Source: 66-474 sp963771735 (GTDB taxonomy: Bacteria > Pseudomonadota > Gammaproteobacteria > Xanthomonadales > Rhodanobacteraceae). From it: a stretch of DNA of 64,000 nt. The translations under genes were made by a program, and so were the position numbers. The notes below the pieces were generated by a model that was given only the letters and a program-made list of their open reading frames with translations, was not told where the DNA came from and searched no databases. The first letter of the stretch is position 1. Every line of letters begins with the position of its first letter. Shown here piece after piece: positions 8,546 to 17,919 of the stretch. Where the stretch lies: contig CAVYUN010000002.1 in the NCBI GenBank assembly GCA_963771735.1, positions 62,001-126,000 on the forward strand. Reading direction: 5' to 3'.

Positions 8546-9859
8546 ATGACGCCCGCCGCAAGCCCGCCGCAACCGTCGCACTACGTCATGTCGATGGTGA
8601 TCATCGGCGTCCTGTTCTTCATCTTCGGATTCGTTACCTGGCTCAACTCGTCACTGATCCTGTTCGTGAAGGTGGGATTCGACGTCGACAACGTCGGTGC
8701 CTTCCTCATACCGATGGCGTTCTACCTGTCGTACTTCTTTCTCGCGCTGCCTTCGGCCGTGGTGCTCAAACGCACCGGCATGAAAAGAGGCATGGCACTG
8801 GGCCTGCTGGTCATGGCCGTCGGCTCCATCCTGTTCGCCATTTTCATGGGCGGCTACAGCTACGCGGGGGCGCTGGTGGCACTGTTCGTGATCGGCGCCG
8901 GACTGGCGTTGTTGCAGACGGCATCCAATCCTTACGTGAGCATCCTGGGCCCGATCGAGAGCGGCGCCAAACGCGTGGCGATCATGGGAATCTGCAACAA
9001 ATTTGCCGGCGGCGTCGCGCCATATGTCTTCGGCGCGTTGCTGCTCAGCGGCGCCACCGCCTACGCCGCCAAGATCAGGAACGCCGCCTCACCGCAAACG
9101 CGTTCCATGCTGCAGCACGCGTTCGTGTCGCGCGCCGTCATGCCATACGTGGTGATGGCTGTCGTGCTGGCGTTACTTGCGGTGTGGGTGGTCTTTTCCT
9201 CGCTTCCGAACGTAAAGCCCGAGAGCAACCACCAGGCACTCCAGGATCACGGCATCCGGCGCAGCATCTTCAGTTTCCCGCACCTGTGGCTGGGCGTGGT
9301 GTGCCTGTTCGTTTATGTGGGCCTGGAGGTGATGGTCGGCGACGGCATCGTGATCTACGGGCAGGCTTCGGGGTTGACGCTCGACACGGCCAAACACCTG
9401 ACTTCCTGGGTCATGGTCGGGATGTTGATCGGCTATCTGGCGGGCGTCGGCTTGACTCCGCGGTTCGTCTCGCAGCAACGCTATCTGGCGATTTCAGCGG
9501 TGCTGGGCGTGCTGTTCGCCCTGGGCGCGTGGCAGACCCATGGCACGGTGTCGGTTGGCTTCGTCGCGGCACTTGGGTTTGCCAATGCGATGATGTGGCC
9601 GGCGATCTTTCCGCTCGCGATCAAGGGGCTGGGCGATCGAACCGAGTTTGGTTCGGCGCTGCTGATCATGGGTATCGCGGGCGGCGCCTTGATTCCGCAA
9701 ATCTTTGTACACCTGGAGGAAACCATCAACTTCCAGTTGGCATTTCTGCTGGTGATGGTGCCCGGATACATTTACATTCTTTTTTACGGATTGTCCGGCT
9801 ACCGTGTCGGCCAGTCCGGGCAAGCCGGGGTGGTCGATTCCCCTGCCCTGACTTCCTGA
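8546..9859 (+). CDS. nagP: NagP-like sugar:proton MFS transporter (FHS family)
   Basis: A 437-residue inner-membrane carrier with about twelve hydrophobic helices. The first helix region, GVLFFIFGFVTWLNSSLI, is the signature of the fucose/glucose/galactose FHS group, and LLQTASNPYVSILGP in the middle is equally typical. NagP members bring GlcNAc across the inner membrane, so downstream enzymes start from free sugar rather than a PTS product. ATG at 8546 is chosen over an in-frame TTG at 8522; AAAGG precedes the ATG. It is first in the plus-strand series nagP-nagR-nagB-nagA. Confidence 0.9.
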   Translation: MTPAASPPQPSHYVMSMVIIGVLFFIFGFVTWLNSSLILFVKVGFDVDNVGAFLIPMAFYLSYFFLALPSAVVLKRTGMKRGMALGLLVMAVGSILFAIFMGGYSYAGALVALFVIGAGLALLQTASNPYVSILGPIESGAKRVAIMGICNKFAGGVAPYVFGALLLSGATAYAAKIRNAASPQTRSMLQHAFVSRAVMPYVVMAVVLALLAVWVVFSSLPNVKPESNHQALQDHGIRRSIFSFPHLWLGVVCLFVYVGLEVMVGDGIVIYGQASGLTLDTAKHLTSWVMVGMLIGYLAGVGLTPRFVSQQRYLAISAVLGVLFALGAWQTHGTVSVGFVAALGFANAMMWPAIFPLAIKGLGDRTEFGSALLIMGIAGGALIPQIFVHLEETINFQLAFLLVMVPGYIYILFYGLSGYRVGQSGQAGVVDSPALTS

Positions 9860-9904
9860 GTCGGGCCGCACGCGACACATTGCACGCAATCAGGAGCCAC
9901 AGCG

Positions 9905-10927
9905 TTGGGAACCGCCACCATCCGGGATGTCGCGAAGCAGGCCCGGGTATCGTTGAAAACCGTGTCGCGCGTGATCAACCGCGAGGATTCGGTACGCGAT
10001 GAGACCCGCGAACGCGTGTTGCGCGCCATCGAGCAACTCGACTATCGCCCCGACCTGTCCGCGCGCAGTTTGCGCAGCGCCAAGGCCTACGCGATCGGAC
10101 TGGTCTACGACAATCCCAATCCCTATTACATCATTGCGGTGCAACAGGGCGCGCTCGCAGCCTGCCGCGAAATGGGCTTCGGCCTGCAGATCCATCCATG
10201 CGATTCGAGTGCCCCCAGGCTGGCCGAGGAATTACGCGATCTGGTCCACAGGTCGCGCCTGGCCGGCCTGGTGCTGGCACCGCCCATGTCCGAGCGAATG
10301 GGATTGCTGCGTGAACTCTCCGCGTACGATATCCCGCTGGTACGCATCATCTCGGCCGCCGGGGATCCACACGACGGATTTCCGTGCGTGTTCGTGGACG
10401 ACCGCGATGCCGCCTACGCGATCACCGCTTATCTGATCCAGCTGGGTCACGTGCGCATCGGCTTCCTGTGGGGCGGCAAGCAGCATCGCTCCAGCCCGGA
10501 ACGCTACAAGGGCTACGAAAAGGCCCTGCAGGATTACGGCGTCCCGATGTCCGACGAACTGGTGCTTGAAGGCGACTATTCCTTCGACGACGGCTTTCGC
10601 GGGGCGCGGCGCCTGCTCGGGCTCGCCGAACCGCCCACCGCGATCTTCGGCTCCAACGACGAGATCGCGGCCGGCGTGCTCGCGGCTGCGCGCGCCGCCG
10701 GCCTGCATGTTCCCTACGATTTGTCGGTGGCCGGATTCGAGGACAGCCCGTTTTCGCGACACTCGTGGCCGTCGCTAACCACCTCGCGGCAACGCACCGA
10801 AGTGATTGCCGAGCACGCCACGCGTCTGCTGATCGCAGAGATCCATGGCAGCGACGTGAAAAACGAGGGCTTCAGTCCCGAATTGGTGGTGCGCGGTTCG
10901 ACCGCACCACCGAGGCCGCGGCCATGA
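9905..10927 (+). CDS. nagR: LacI-family transcriptional repressor NagR
   Basis: A 340-residue regulator with an N-terminal LacI helix-turn-helix (TIRDVAKQARVSLKTVSRVI, residues 5-24) and hinge helix LDYRPDLSARSLRS, then a periplasmic-binding-protein-like sugar domain. The start is TTG at 9905, eight bases after AGGAG; no ATG fits the conserved N-terminus. It overlaps nagB-II by ATGA, so the two are translationally coupled. Position inside the nag locus supports NagR; its ligand is probably a GlcNAc-derived sugar phosphate. The palindromes at 8288 and 8489 are the obvious operator candidates. Confidence 0.88.
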   Translation: MGTATIRDVAKQARVSLKTVSRVINREDSVRDETRERVLRAIEQLDYRPDLSARSLRSAKAYAIGLVYDNPNPYYIIAVQQGALAACREMGFGLQIHPCDSSAPRLAEELRDLVHRSRLAGLVLAPPMSERMGLLRELSAYDIPLVRIISAAGDPHDGFPCVFVDDRDAAYAITAYLIQLGHVRIGFLWGGKQHRSSPERYKGYEKALQDYGVPMSDELVLEGDYSFDDGFRGARRLLGLAEPPTAIFGSNDEIAAGVLAAARAAGLHVPYDLSVAGFEDSPFSRHSWPSLTTSRQRTEVIAEHATRLLIAEIHGSDVKNEGFSPELVVRGSTAPPRPRP

Positions 10928-12000
10928 CGACGCCACTCGCCACCCACTCGCGCAAGCCCGGGCTCGACATCCGCCCGGAATCGACGGCCCTGCACCGTGA
11001 AGCGGCCGAAGCGGCCGACACGGTGGCCAGGCAACTCGAGCGCAACGACGCCGGCGTGCGCGAACTCGCGGCCCGGTTGCGCGACAACCCGCCGCCCTTC
11101 GTCGTCACCTGTGCACGCGGCAGCTCCGACCATGCGGCCACCTACGCGAAATACGTGATCGAAACCCAGACGGGTTGCGTGACCGCATCGGCTTCGCCGT
11201 CGATCGAATCGATCTACGCCGTGCCGCTTGCGCTGCGAGGCGCGCTTTACCTGGTCATTTCCCAGTCGGGCGCCAGTCCCGATCTGCTGCGCAGCGCCGA
11301 AGCCGCTCACCATGCCGGTGCCCACGTGGTCGCGCTGGTCAACGCGGCAAACTCGCCGCTCGCGGAACTTGCCGATACCGTGCTGCCCCTGCAGGCGGGC
11401 CCGGAACACAGCGTGGCCGCGACCAAGAGTTTCATCGGGTCGATGACCGCGGTTTTGCACCTCGTCGCACATTGGCGGCAGGACACACCGTTGGTCGAAG
11501 CGCTGGATCACCTGCCGGACCAGCTGCACCGCGCGTTCGAGCTGGACTGGTCACCGCTGGTCGAGGGCCTTGTCGACATGCACGACCTGTTCGTGCTCGG
11601 CCGCGGCTACGGCCTGGGTGCGGCGCAGGAAGCCGCGTTGAAATTGAAGGAGACCTGCGCCCTGCACGCCGAGGCCTTCAGCAGCGCGGAAGTACGCCAT
11701 GGTCCCATGGAACTGATCGGACCGCGACTGCCGGTGTTGCTGTTCGCGCAACGGGACGACGCCCTGACCGGGGTCATGGCCACCGCGCGCGATTTTCGCC
11801 AGCGCGGCGCTGAAGTATGGACGGCCGCGCCCGGTGCGGCTGGCCACGGTGCCCTGCCGGTGGTGGCGACGGACCAACCCATGTGCACGCCGATTCTGGC
11901 GATCCAGAGTTTTTATCGCGCCGTGAACGCATTGGCGATTCGACGCGGCCGCGATCCCGATCATCCCCCCCACCTCGCCAAGGTTACCGAGACCGTGTGA
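10924..12000 (+). CDS. nagB-II: Glucosamine-6-phosphate deaminase, SIS type (NagB-II)
   Basis: A 358-residue protein with two SIS sugar-isomerase domains, related to the isomerase half of GlmS and unlike classic NagB. The N-terminal SIS half shows CARGSSDHAATYAKY and ISQSGASPDLL. The C-terminal half shows GRGYGLGAAQEAALKLKETC and the conserved EVRHGPMEL. It converts glucosamine-6-phosphate to fructose-6-phosphate and ammonia, the last step of the pathway. It starts at an ATG overlapping the nagR stop (ATGA) and its TGA overlaps the nagA start (TGATG), indicating tight coupling. Confidence 0.9.
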   Translation: MTTPLATHSRKPGLDIRPESTALHREAAEAADTVARQLERNDAGVRELAARLRDNPPPFVVTCARGSSDHAATYAKYVIETQTGCVTASASPSIESIYAVPLALRGALYLVISQSGASPDLLRSAEAAHHAGAHVVALVNAANSPLAELADTVLPLQAGPEHSVAATKSFIGSMTAVLHLVAHWRQDTPLVEALDHLPDQLHRAFELDWSPLVEGLVDMHDLFVLGRGYGLGAAQEAALKLKETCALHAEAFSSAEVRHGPMELIGPRLPVLLFAQRDDALTGVMATARDFRQRGAEVWTAAPGAAGHGALPVVATDQPMCTPILAIQSFYRAVNALAIRRGRDPDHPPHLAKVTETV

Positions 12001-13142
12001 TGCGGACGGCCCTCGTCAATGCACGCGTGCTCACGCCGCAGGGTTGGCGTGATGACGCCACGGTCATCGTGGAAGACGCGATGATCGCCGAGATCACGAC
12101 GACGCCGCGTGTTGACACGAAAACCAGCAAGCGCGATCTGTCGGGATTGGTCCTGTTGCCGGGGTTCATCGACTGCCAGGTCAACGGCGGCGGCGGCGTG
12201 CTGTTCAATGACCGTCCCGACGTGGCCGGCATCCGCGCGATCGGCGCTGCGCACCGGCGCCATGGAACCACGGGATTCCTGCCCACCCTGATCAGCGACA
12301 GGTTGGATGCGATGCGCGCCGCGATCGCCGCCGTTGCAGCCGCGATCGCGGAGGGCGTGCCGGGTGTGCTAGGCATCCACCTCGAGGGCCCGTTCATAAG
12401 TCGCGAGCGGAGGGGGGTTCACGCGGCCGAGTACCTGCATGCACCGGATGCCCACGAATTGCGTGTCGCCGAATCGCTGCTGGATGGCGTGACATTGTTG
12501 ACGTTGGCCCCTGAATGTGTCGCGCCAGACGGGATTCGCGGTCTTGCACAAGCAGGCGTGATCGTTTCGGCGGGCCATTCCAACGCCGACTACGCGACCG
12601 TGCGCGCGGCGCTGGATGCCGGCGTGCGCGGCTTCACCCATCTCTACAACGCAATGTCACCGCTCGCAAGCCGCGCACCCGGCATGGTGGGTGCAGCACT
12701 CGACGATCCCGATTCTTGGTGTGGCGTGATCGTCGATGGCCACCACGTCGATCCGGTCAGCCTGCGCGTCGCGCTCAAGGCCAAACCCCGGGGCAAGATT
12801 TTCCTGGTGACCGATGCGATGCCGCCCGTCGGCGCGACCGACCCGTCCTTCATCCTGGACGGGGAGCGCATCACCGCACGCGACGGCATCTGTCAAACAT
12901 CCGCGGGGACTCTGGCGGGCTCGGCACTCGGCATGATTGAAGCGGTTCGAAACACCATCAGCATGCTAGGCGTCCCGCTCGACGAGGCCGTACGCATGGC
13001 TTCAACGTATCCCGCCGATTTCCTCGGCCTCGGTGCCACCCATGGACGCATCCAGGCCGGCTGCCGCGCCAATTTCACGGTGATCGATCACAGCATGCGC
13101 GTAACGGAAACCTGGATCGATGGCGCGATGCAAGCTGCCTGA
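12000..13142 (+). CDS. nagA: N-acetylglucosamine-6-phosphate deacetylase
   Basis: A 380-residue amidohydrolase-fold enzyme that removes acetate from GlcNAc-6-phosphate. Recognisable segments are LLPGFIDCQVNGGGGVLFND (N-terminal, substrate loop), GIHLEGPFIS (metal ligand Glu), SAGHSNADY, FTHLYNAMSPL, VDGHHVDP and LVTDAMPPVGA (catalytic Asp). It starts at the ATG sharing its A with the nagB-II stop codon. It is the last gene of the plus-strand nag operon and ends 25 bp from the convergent pseudouridine synthase. I see no clear terminator between them. Confidence 0.93.
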   Translation: MRTALVNARVLTPQGWRDDATVIVEDAMIAEITTTPRVDTKTSKRDLSGLVLLPGFIDCQVNGGGGVLFNDRPDVAGIRAIGAAHRRHGTTGFLPTLISDRLDAMRAAIAAVAAAIAEGVPGVLGIHLEGPFISRERRGVHAAEYLHAPDAHELRVAESLLDGVTLLTLAPECVAPDGIRGLAQAGVIVSAGHSNADYATVRAALDAGVRGFTHLYNAMSPLASRAPGMVGAALDDPDSWCGVIVDGHHVDPVSLRVALKAKPRGKIFLVTDAMPPVGATDPSFILDGERITARDGICQTSAGTLAGSALGMIEAVRNTISMLGVPLDEAVRMASTYPADFLGLGATHGRIQAGCRANFTVIDHSMRVTETWIDGAMQAA

Positions 13143-13167
13143 CACCCAGGATTCGGTCGTCATCGAC

Positions 13168-13896
13168 TCAGGATTGCTCACCGGACAATGTGCGAATCTC
13201 TGCTTCGGTCAGGGTGCGCCAGGCGCCCTTGGGCAGACCCCCGAGTTCGAGCGAACCGATCGCAACCCGCATCAGGCGCAGCACCTCATGCCCGCACGCG
13301 GCCAACATGCGCCTGAGCTGTCGGTTGCGTCCTTCCACCAACACGATTTCAAGCCACGCGTTCTTCCGGCCACCACCGATCACTTGTACCGAATTCGCGG
13401 ACAGGCGCTCGCCACGGTCGATCACGCCCGACTGCAACCGCTGCAGGGTCGCCTGATCGGGCAATCCACGCACCTGCACGCGATAGGTTTTCGAGACATG
13501 CATTCCGGGTTCGGTGATGTGCGCCGCCCAGACGGGGTCGTTGCTCATCAGCAGAAGACCCTCGCTGGCCCTGTCCAACCTGCCGACCGGCGCCAGCCAT
13601 GGCAGACCCGTGTCACTCAGCAATGCATATACCGTGTCGCGCCCCCGTTCATCCGATGCACTGACCACAAGCCCACGTGGTTTGTTGACCGCAATGCAGA
13701 TGCGTTCCGACGCGCGGAGCGCGACGCCATCCATCTCGATCAGGTCGGCAGTCGGATCGGCCGGCACTTCCGGATCGCGTACAACCTCACCATTCATGCA
13801 CACCCGGCCCGCAGCGATTCGCCGTGCCGCTTCGCTGCGCGAACACACACCCATCCGGGACAACACGCGTGCCAGGCCATGTCGCGACTTCGTCAT
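13168..13896 (-). CDS. rRNA pseudouridine synthase, RsuA/RluB/RluE/RluF family
   Basis: A 242-residue RNA-modifying enzyme. The N-terminal S4 RNA-binding domain is seen as LARVLSRMGVCSRSEAARRI, and the catalytic domain carries the family motif GRLDRASEGLLLMSND with its nucleophilic Asp. RNRQLRRMLAACGHEV is the conserved C-terminal arginine-rich segment. The subfamily, and so the target uridine in 16S or 23S rRNA, cannot be fixed by eye. ATG at 13896 is preferred because homologues start just before the S4 domain; an in-frame ATG at 13932 would add twelve residues. Confidence 0.85.
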   Translation of the reverse strand: MTKSRHGLARVLSRMGVCSRSEAARRIAAGRVCMNGEVVRDPEVPADPTADLIEMDGVALRASERICIAVNKPRGLVVSASDERGRDTVYALLSDTGLPWLAPVGRLDRASEGLLLMSNDPVWAAHITEPGMHVSKTYRVQVRGLPDQATLQRLQSGVIDRGERLSANSVQVIGGGRKNAWLEIVLVEGRNRQLRRMLAACGHEVLRLMRVAIGSLELGGLPKGAWRTLTEAEIRTLSGEQS

Positions 13897-13971
13897 GTCA
13901 TGCGCGGGATGCGATGGACAAGGAGAACCCATCAATAATATTTTCGCGTGACCCTGGCATGCCGGAGAAAG

Positions 13972-13999
13972 AAAAAGCCCGGCTCGCGCCGGGCTTTTT
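13972..13999 (-). terminator. Terminator downstream of ompA
   Basis: An 8-bp stem (GCCCGGCT or its complement) is flanked by five A residues on one side and five T on the other, so it could work in both directions. It lies 50 bp past the ompA stop and most likely ends that transcript. Confidence 0.8.
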
Positions 14000-14049
14000 C
14001 ATGCTTGACAGGAATCCCCGGCACATCCCGCCGGATCATCCGGAACGAC

Positions 14050-15222
14050 TTACATGCTGCCGTTCTGCGGCTGCTCGACCTTGAACTCGACACGACGGTT
14101 GCGCTGACGGCCAGCCGCGGTCTTGTTGGTGTCGATCGGATCGGATTCACCGAAGCCCTTGACTGCCGTGATGCGACTCGCGTCGATACCGTGCGAAGTC
14201 AGGTACTGATCGACGATATTGGCACGACGCTCCGACAGACCCTGGTTGTACTTGTCGGTGCCGATCGAGTCGGTGTAGCCGTCGATCTCGATGTTGACCT
14301 GCGGATAGCGGTTCAAGGTATCGACCGCCTGATCAAGGATCGCCAGCGAGTCGGATGCCGGCGGCTTCAGCGTCGGACCGATGTTGTGCTCGCCCTTCTT
14401 CGGACGATCGAACTTGAAGTTCACGCCACGCAGATCGATAACCACGTTCTGCGCCGGCGGCGGTGGCGGTGGCGGTGCAACCGGCGGCGGTGGCGGCGGA
14501 GCCGGAGGCGGAGGCGGAGCAGCATGCCCCATGTTGATGACCAAGCCGATCGTGGCCATGCTGTCCAGCCACTGCTTCGGACCATAGGTGTGCGGCAAGC
14601 CCGGGCCAGCCAAACCGGCCAGCTGGGCCGATGAAGTGTCACGATAGTACCGAGCAGCGATCTCACCACGCAGGGCCACGCGATCGTTGACGTTGTACAG
14701 CACGCCCACGCCGACCGTTGCACCCGGGCCCCAGCTGGCAGAGTTGTACTGCCCCACTATGCAACCGCACACGCCGCCCGCATCAGCAAGCTGCTGCGAC
14801 ACCGCGGCATGACGCCACATGCCGACGCCGCCCATGATGTACGGGCGCCATTGCGAGGACGGATCCATGAAGTAATAACGGGCCGCGACATCCACACCGA
14901 GGGTCTCCCACTGGTGGCCTGCCCGGATGGAAGAACTCTTGTAGTCCGCATTGTCGGACGTGGCTTCCAAGTCCAAAGTGAAGTGCGGGTTCACCCAGAA
15001 ACCAACCCCGAGACCGGCGATGGGATCGGACTGGACCTGCCGGCTGCTGTCGCCCACGGCGACACCAACACGCGGCACGATATACCAGTTGCTGTAGTTC
15101 GGGCTCGTCAAGCTACCCGATGTTTCCATCGCTGCACTCGTGTCCTGTGCGTGCGCGACAGACATCACGCCTACAGTACCCAAGGCCAGCGCGATGACCG
15201 CGAACAAGCCGTTACGTTTCAT
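14050..15222 (-). CDS. ompA: OmpA-family outer-membrane protein
   Basis: A 390-residue protein. ATG at 15222 follows GAGGAG and starts a signal peptide (MKRNGLFAVIALALGTVG). Residues about 40-225 form an OmpA-like eight-strand barrel (SNWYIVPRVGVAVGD at its start). A proline-rich linker follows, then an OmpA C-terminal domain (about 260-390) with EIDGYTDSIG and RQRNRRVEFKVEQ. The protein should tether outer membrane to peptidoglycan. The last domain is nearly the same as the C-terminal extension of the TonB receptor at 3693-7109: about 105 of 123 residues match by hand, including the final 39. Confidence 0.93.
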   Translation of the reverse strand: MKRNGLFAVIALALGTVGVMSVAHAQDTSAAMETSGSLTSPNYSNWYIVPRVGVAVGDSSRQVQSDPIAGLGVGFWVNPHFTLDLEATSDNADYKSSSIRAGHQWETLGVDVAARYYFMDPSSQWRPYIMGGVGMWRHAAVSQQLADAGGVCGCIVGQYNSASWGPGATVGVGVLYNVNDRVALRGEIAARYYRDTSSAQLAGLAGPGLPHTYGPKQWLDSMATIGLVINMGHAAPPPPPAPPPPPPVAPPPPPPPAQNVVIDLRGVNFKFDRPKKGEHNIGPTLKPPASDSLAILDQAVDTLNRYPQVNIEIDGYTDSIGTDKYNQGLSERRANIVDQYLTSHGIDASRITAVKGFGESDPIDTNKTAAGRQRNRRVEFKVEQPQNGSM

Positions 15223-15409
15223 CGGAAAGTCTCCTCGTTGTTGATTCTTCAGGCTACGGCCGATTTGGCGCGTTGCCGTGTTTCCCAAATCGCAAGACTA
15301 CTGCGCGGAATGCGATCCATCCAGTACCCGCCTATTCCGCTACTGCAGCACCAGTTTAGCAAAAAACAAACAATTTCGTAGCGGATGGGCCCGACCGTTC
15401 ATCTGGAAC

Positions 15410-16879
15410 TCAGGACTGGCAGTCAAACACGAACCGTTCCATGAATTCCGGCACCGGCATTTCCAACATGGAGCCCTTTTGTTCACAAACATGAATGATC
15501 TCATCGGCCTGCGATCGTGGCAGATATCCGGCCACCGCCTTGCGGAACTTGTCCAGCAGGACGGGAATGCCCTCGGAGCGCCGATGACGGTGGCCGATCG
15601 GGTAATCTATTGAAATCCTGTCTGTTTTCGAGCCGTCCTTGAAGAAAACCTGGACCGAATTGCCGATGTAGCGCTTGTCCGGATCGAAATAATCCTTGGT
15701 GAACTGCGGGTTTTCCCTCACGGCCATTTTCGCGCGCAAAGCGTCAATACGCGGATCGGCGGCGACAGCATCGGAATAATCGTCAGCGGTCAGGCGTCCG
15801 AAGATCAGCGGCACAGCGACCATGTACTGGATGCAATGGTCGCGATCGGCATAATTGGCCAGCGGCCCGGTCTTGTCGATGATGCGTGAGCCGGCCTCCT
15901 GGGTCTGGATCTCGACGCGTTCGATATCGTCGATCCGGCCCTGCACTTCGGGGTGCAGCTTCATCGCGCACTCCACCGCCGTCTGCGCATGGAATTCGGC
16001 CGGATAGGAAATCTTGAACAGTACGTTTTCCATCACGTAACTTCCGAAGGGTCGCTCGAATTCGAATGGCTTGCCGCCAAAAGCGACGTCGTAGAAACCC
16101 CAGGTCTTGGCGCTCAGCGCGGACGGATAGCTCGGCTCATCGGTGGTCAACGCATTCAGGGCGTGGATCACGGCGCGCCGGCAGGCATCGCCGGCGGCCC
16201 AGCTCTTGCGCGGTCCGGTGTTGGGCGCGTGGCGATAGGTGCGCAGGCTGCCGTTGTCGATCCAGCTGTTCGACACGGCGGTGATCACCTGCTCGCGGCT
16301 GCCGCCCAACATCGCGGTCGCCACCGCCGTCGAAGCCAGCCGCACCAGAATTACGTGATCCATGCCGACACGGTTGAAGGAATTCCCAAGTGCATAGCAA
16401 CCCTGGATCTCGTGCGCCTTGATTGCCCAGCCCAGCACATCGCGAACGGTCATCGGCTTGTCACCGTTGCGCACGTTCGCACGCGACAGCCAGTCGGCCA
16501 CGGCCAGCACGGTGCCGAGGTTGTCCGACGGATGACCCCACTCGGCTGCGAGCCAGGTATCGTTGAAATCCAGCCAACGGATCTGGGTCCCGATACAGAA
16601 CGCTGCCTGCGCGGGATCCAGTTCCAGTGCGGTGCCCGGCACCCGCGCCCCACCCGTCAGCGTCGCGCCCGGAACGATCGGCGCCAGGTGCTTCACGCAC
16701 TGCGGAAACTTCATCGCCAGCATCGCGCAGCCCAGGGCATCCATGAACATGTAGCGCGCCGTATCCCAAGCCTCTTGTGATTCAATCCGGTAATCGAGCA
16801 CGTAGTCGGCCACGTCGACCAGCGGCTGGTCGGGGGCGGGGCGGTTCGCGGAACGGATATCGGCGTGGCTCACGGGCAT
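15410..16879 (-). CDS. prpD: 2-Methylcitrate dehydratase
   Basis: A 489-residue MmgE/PrpD-family protein at the usual PrpD length. Characteristic stretches are RYMFMDALGCAMLAMKFPQC, IRWLDFNDTWLAAEWGHPSD and VLGWAIKAHEIQGCYALGNS. It dehydrates 2-methylcitrate in the methylcitrate cycle, which degrades propionyl-CoA. It is separate from prpB and prpC, which lie about 9 kb away on the same strand. The N-terminus MPVSHADIRSANRPAPDQPL fits PrpD homologues. Confidence 0.9.
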   Translation of the reverse strand: MPVSHADIRSANRPAPDQPLVDVADYVLDYRIESQEAWDTARYMFMDALGCAMLAMKFPQCVKHLAPIVPGATLTGGARVPGTALELDPAQAAFCIGTQIRWLDFNDTWLAAEWGHPSDNLGTVLAVADWLSRANVRNGDKPMTVRDVLGWAIKAHEIQGCYALGNSFNRVGMDHVILVRLASTAVATAMLGGSREQVITAVSNSWIDNGSLRTYRHAPNTGPRKSWAAGDACRRAVIHALNALTTDEPSYPSALSAKTWGFYDVAFGGKPFEFERPFGSYVMENVLFKISYPAEFHAQTAVECAMKLHPEVQGRIDDIERVEIQTQEAGSRIIDKTGPLANYADRDHCIQYMVAVPLIFGRLTADDYSDAVAADPRIDALRAKMAVRENPQFTKDYFDPDKRYIGNSVQVFFKDGSKTDRISIDYPIGHRHRRSEGIPVLLDKFRKAVAGYLPRSQADEIIHVCEQKGSMLEMPVPEFMERFVFDCQS

Positions 16880-16928
16880 GTCCTGTTTGGCGAAGGCAGC
16901 CCGCTATTTTGCCAGAGCATGCAGCGTC

Positions 16929-16958
16929 TTGACGGCTGCAGCGACAAGCGGTGACAAT
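16929..16958 (+). promoter_or_regulatory. Possible sigma-70 promoter for the terC leader
   Basis: TTGACG at 16929-16934 and GACAAT at 16953-16958 are separated by 18 bp. The position, about 15 bases before the riboswitch, is right for a leader start. The -10 match is only four of six. Confidence 0.4.
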
Positions 16959-16969
16959 CGGTTCGCTGT

Positions 16970-17085
16970 CTCAGAAAGGGAGTAGCACCGGACCCGCCCG
17001 CTCGGGTTCGCGTGGCGGTCGTCAACACGAACCTTCACGGTTCCGGTCGCCACGGCGGTTCCCCACCGCGCGCGAGACTTTCGAC
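16970..17085 (+). ncRNA. yybP-ykoY (manganese) riboswitch
   Basis: The leader carries the conserved elements of this class in order: AAAGGGAGTAGC at 16975-16986, CGTCAACACG at 17020-17029, and GAGACTTT ending at 17081. The AAAG at 16975-16978 can pair with CTTT at 17078-17081 to close P1. The class binds Mn2+ and controls manganese exporters and TerC-family genes such as alx. Here it ends about 60 bp before a TerC-family start codon. A covariance search would settle it. Confidence 0.85.
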
Positions 17086-17142
17086 ATCCCGTTCCGCACT
17101 GCGACCGCGGGAGGTTCGATCGTCACCGCCAAGGAGAACTGC

Positions 17143-17844
17143 ATGAGCCTCATCGAATCAGTCTTCCAGAACCTGCTCCAGGCCGCATTCTGGAGGGGCC
17201 TCGGATCGATCATCCTGATCGACCTGGTGCTGGCGGGGGACAACGCCATCGTGATCGCGTTGGCGGCACGCAACCTGCCCCGGCACCATCAGTTCCGCGC
17301 GATCTTCTGGGGTACGGCCGGCGCGATCGCGGTACGCGTGGCCATGACAGCCGGTGTCATCTGGCTGCTCAGGATTCCCGGATTGATGCTGATCGGCGGT
17401 TTCGTCCTGATACCCATCGCCTGGCGCCTGCTGAAACAGGACGACGACCAAGGCTCGCACCTGGGCACCCGGGTCACCGGATTCTGGAGCGCGATCGGCA
17501 CGATCATGCTGGCCGACGCATTGATGGGGCTCGATAATGTGCTGGCGATCGCCGGCGCATCCGGCGGTCATCTCGGTCTCGTAGTGCTGGGCCTGCTCGT
17601 CAGCATTCCCCTGGTGGTTTGGGGTTCGACCTTGCTGCTGAAACTGATCGAACGCCACTCCGCCATCATCTACATCGGCGCAGCGGCCATCGCATGGACT
17701 GCCGCGCGCATGATCACACGCGACGACCTGGTGGACGCATGGTTCAATGCACACGATCCGCTGCGCTACGCCGTGGATGCCTTGCTGATCCTCGGCATCA
17801 CCGGCGCAGGCTGGTGGCGGCGCCGGCGCGTGCTCACCGACTGA
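17143..17844 (+). CDS. TerC-family integral membrane protein (YjbE type), probable Mn2+ exporter
   Basis: A 233-residue membrane protein with about seven helices. The acidic membrane motifs of the TerC family are present: DLVLAGDNAIVIALAARNLP near the N-terminus and MLADALMGLDNVLAIAG mid-protein. The start at 17143 follows AAGGAG. Relatives include E. coli Alx and Bacillus MeeF/MeeY, linked to manganese export. The upstream yybP-ykoY riboswitch makes manganese the likely substrate; the family alone would not show this. Confidence 0.88.
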   Translation: MSLIESVFQNLLQAAFWRGLGSIILIDLVLAGDNAIVIALAARNLPRHHQFRAIFWGTAGAIAVRVAMTAGVIWLLRIPGLMLIGGFVLIPIAWRLLKQDDDQGSHLGTRVTGFWSAIGTIMLADALMGLDNVLAIAGASGGHLGLVVLGLLVSIPLVVWGSTLLLKLIERHSAIIYIGAAAIAWTAARMITRDDLVDAWFNAHDPLRYAVDALLILGITGAGWWRRRRVLTD

Positions 17845-17919
17845 GAGAGGCGGACCCGATCATCCACTGGACCCGGAACTCGCCGAAGGCGCCGCTCGCG
17901 GGCCGTGCATCCGTGTGCC

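Noticed and set aside
13897..13935. Upstream start for the pseudouridine synthase (TTG 13935 or ATG 13932)
   Set aside because: It adds a Pro/His-rich extension not expected in the family and has no good ribosome site; ATG 13896 fits better.
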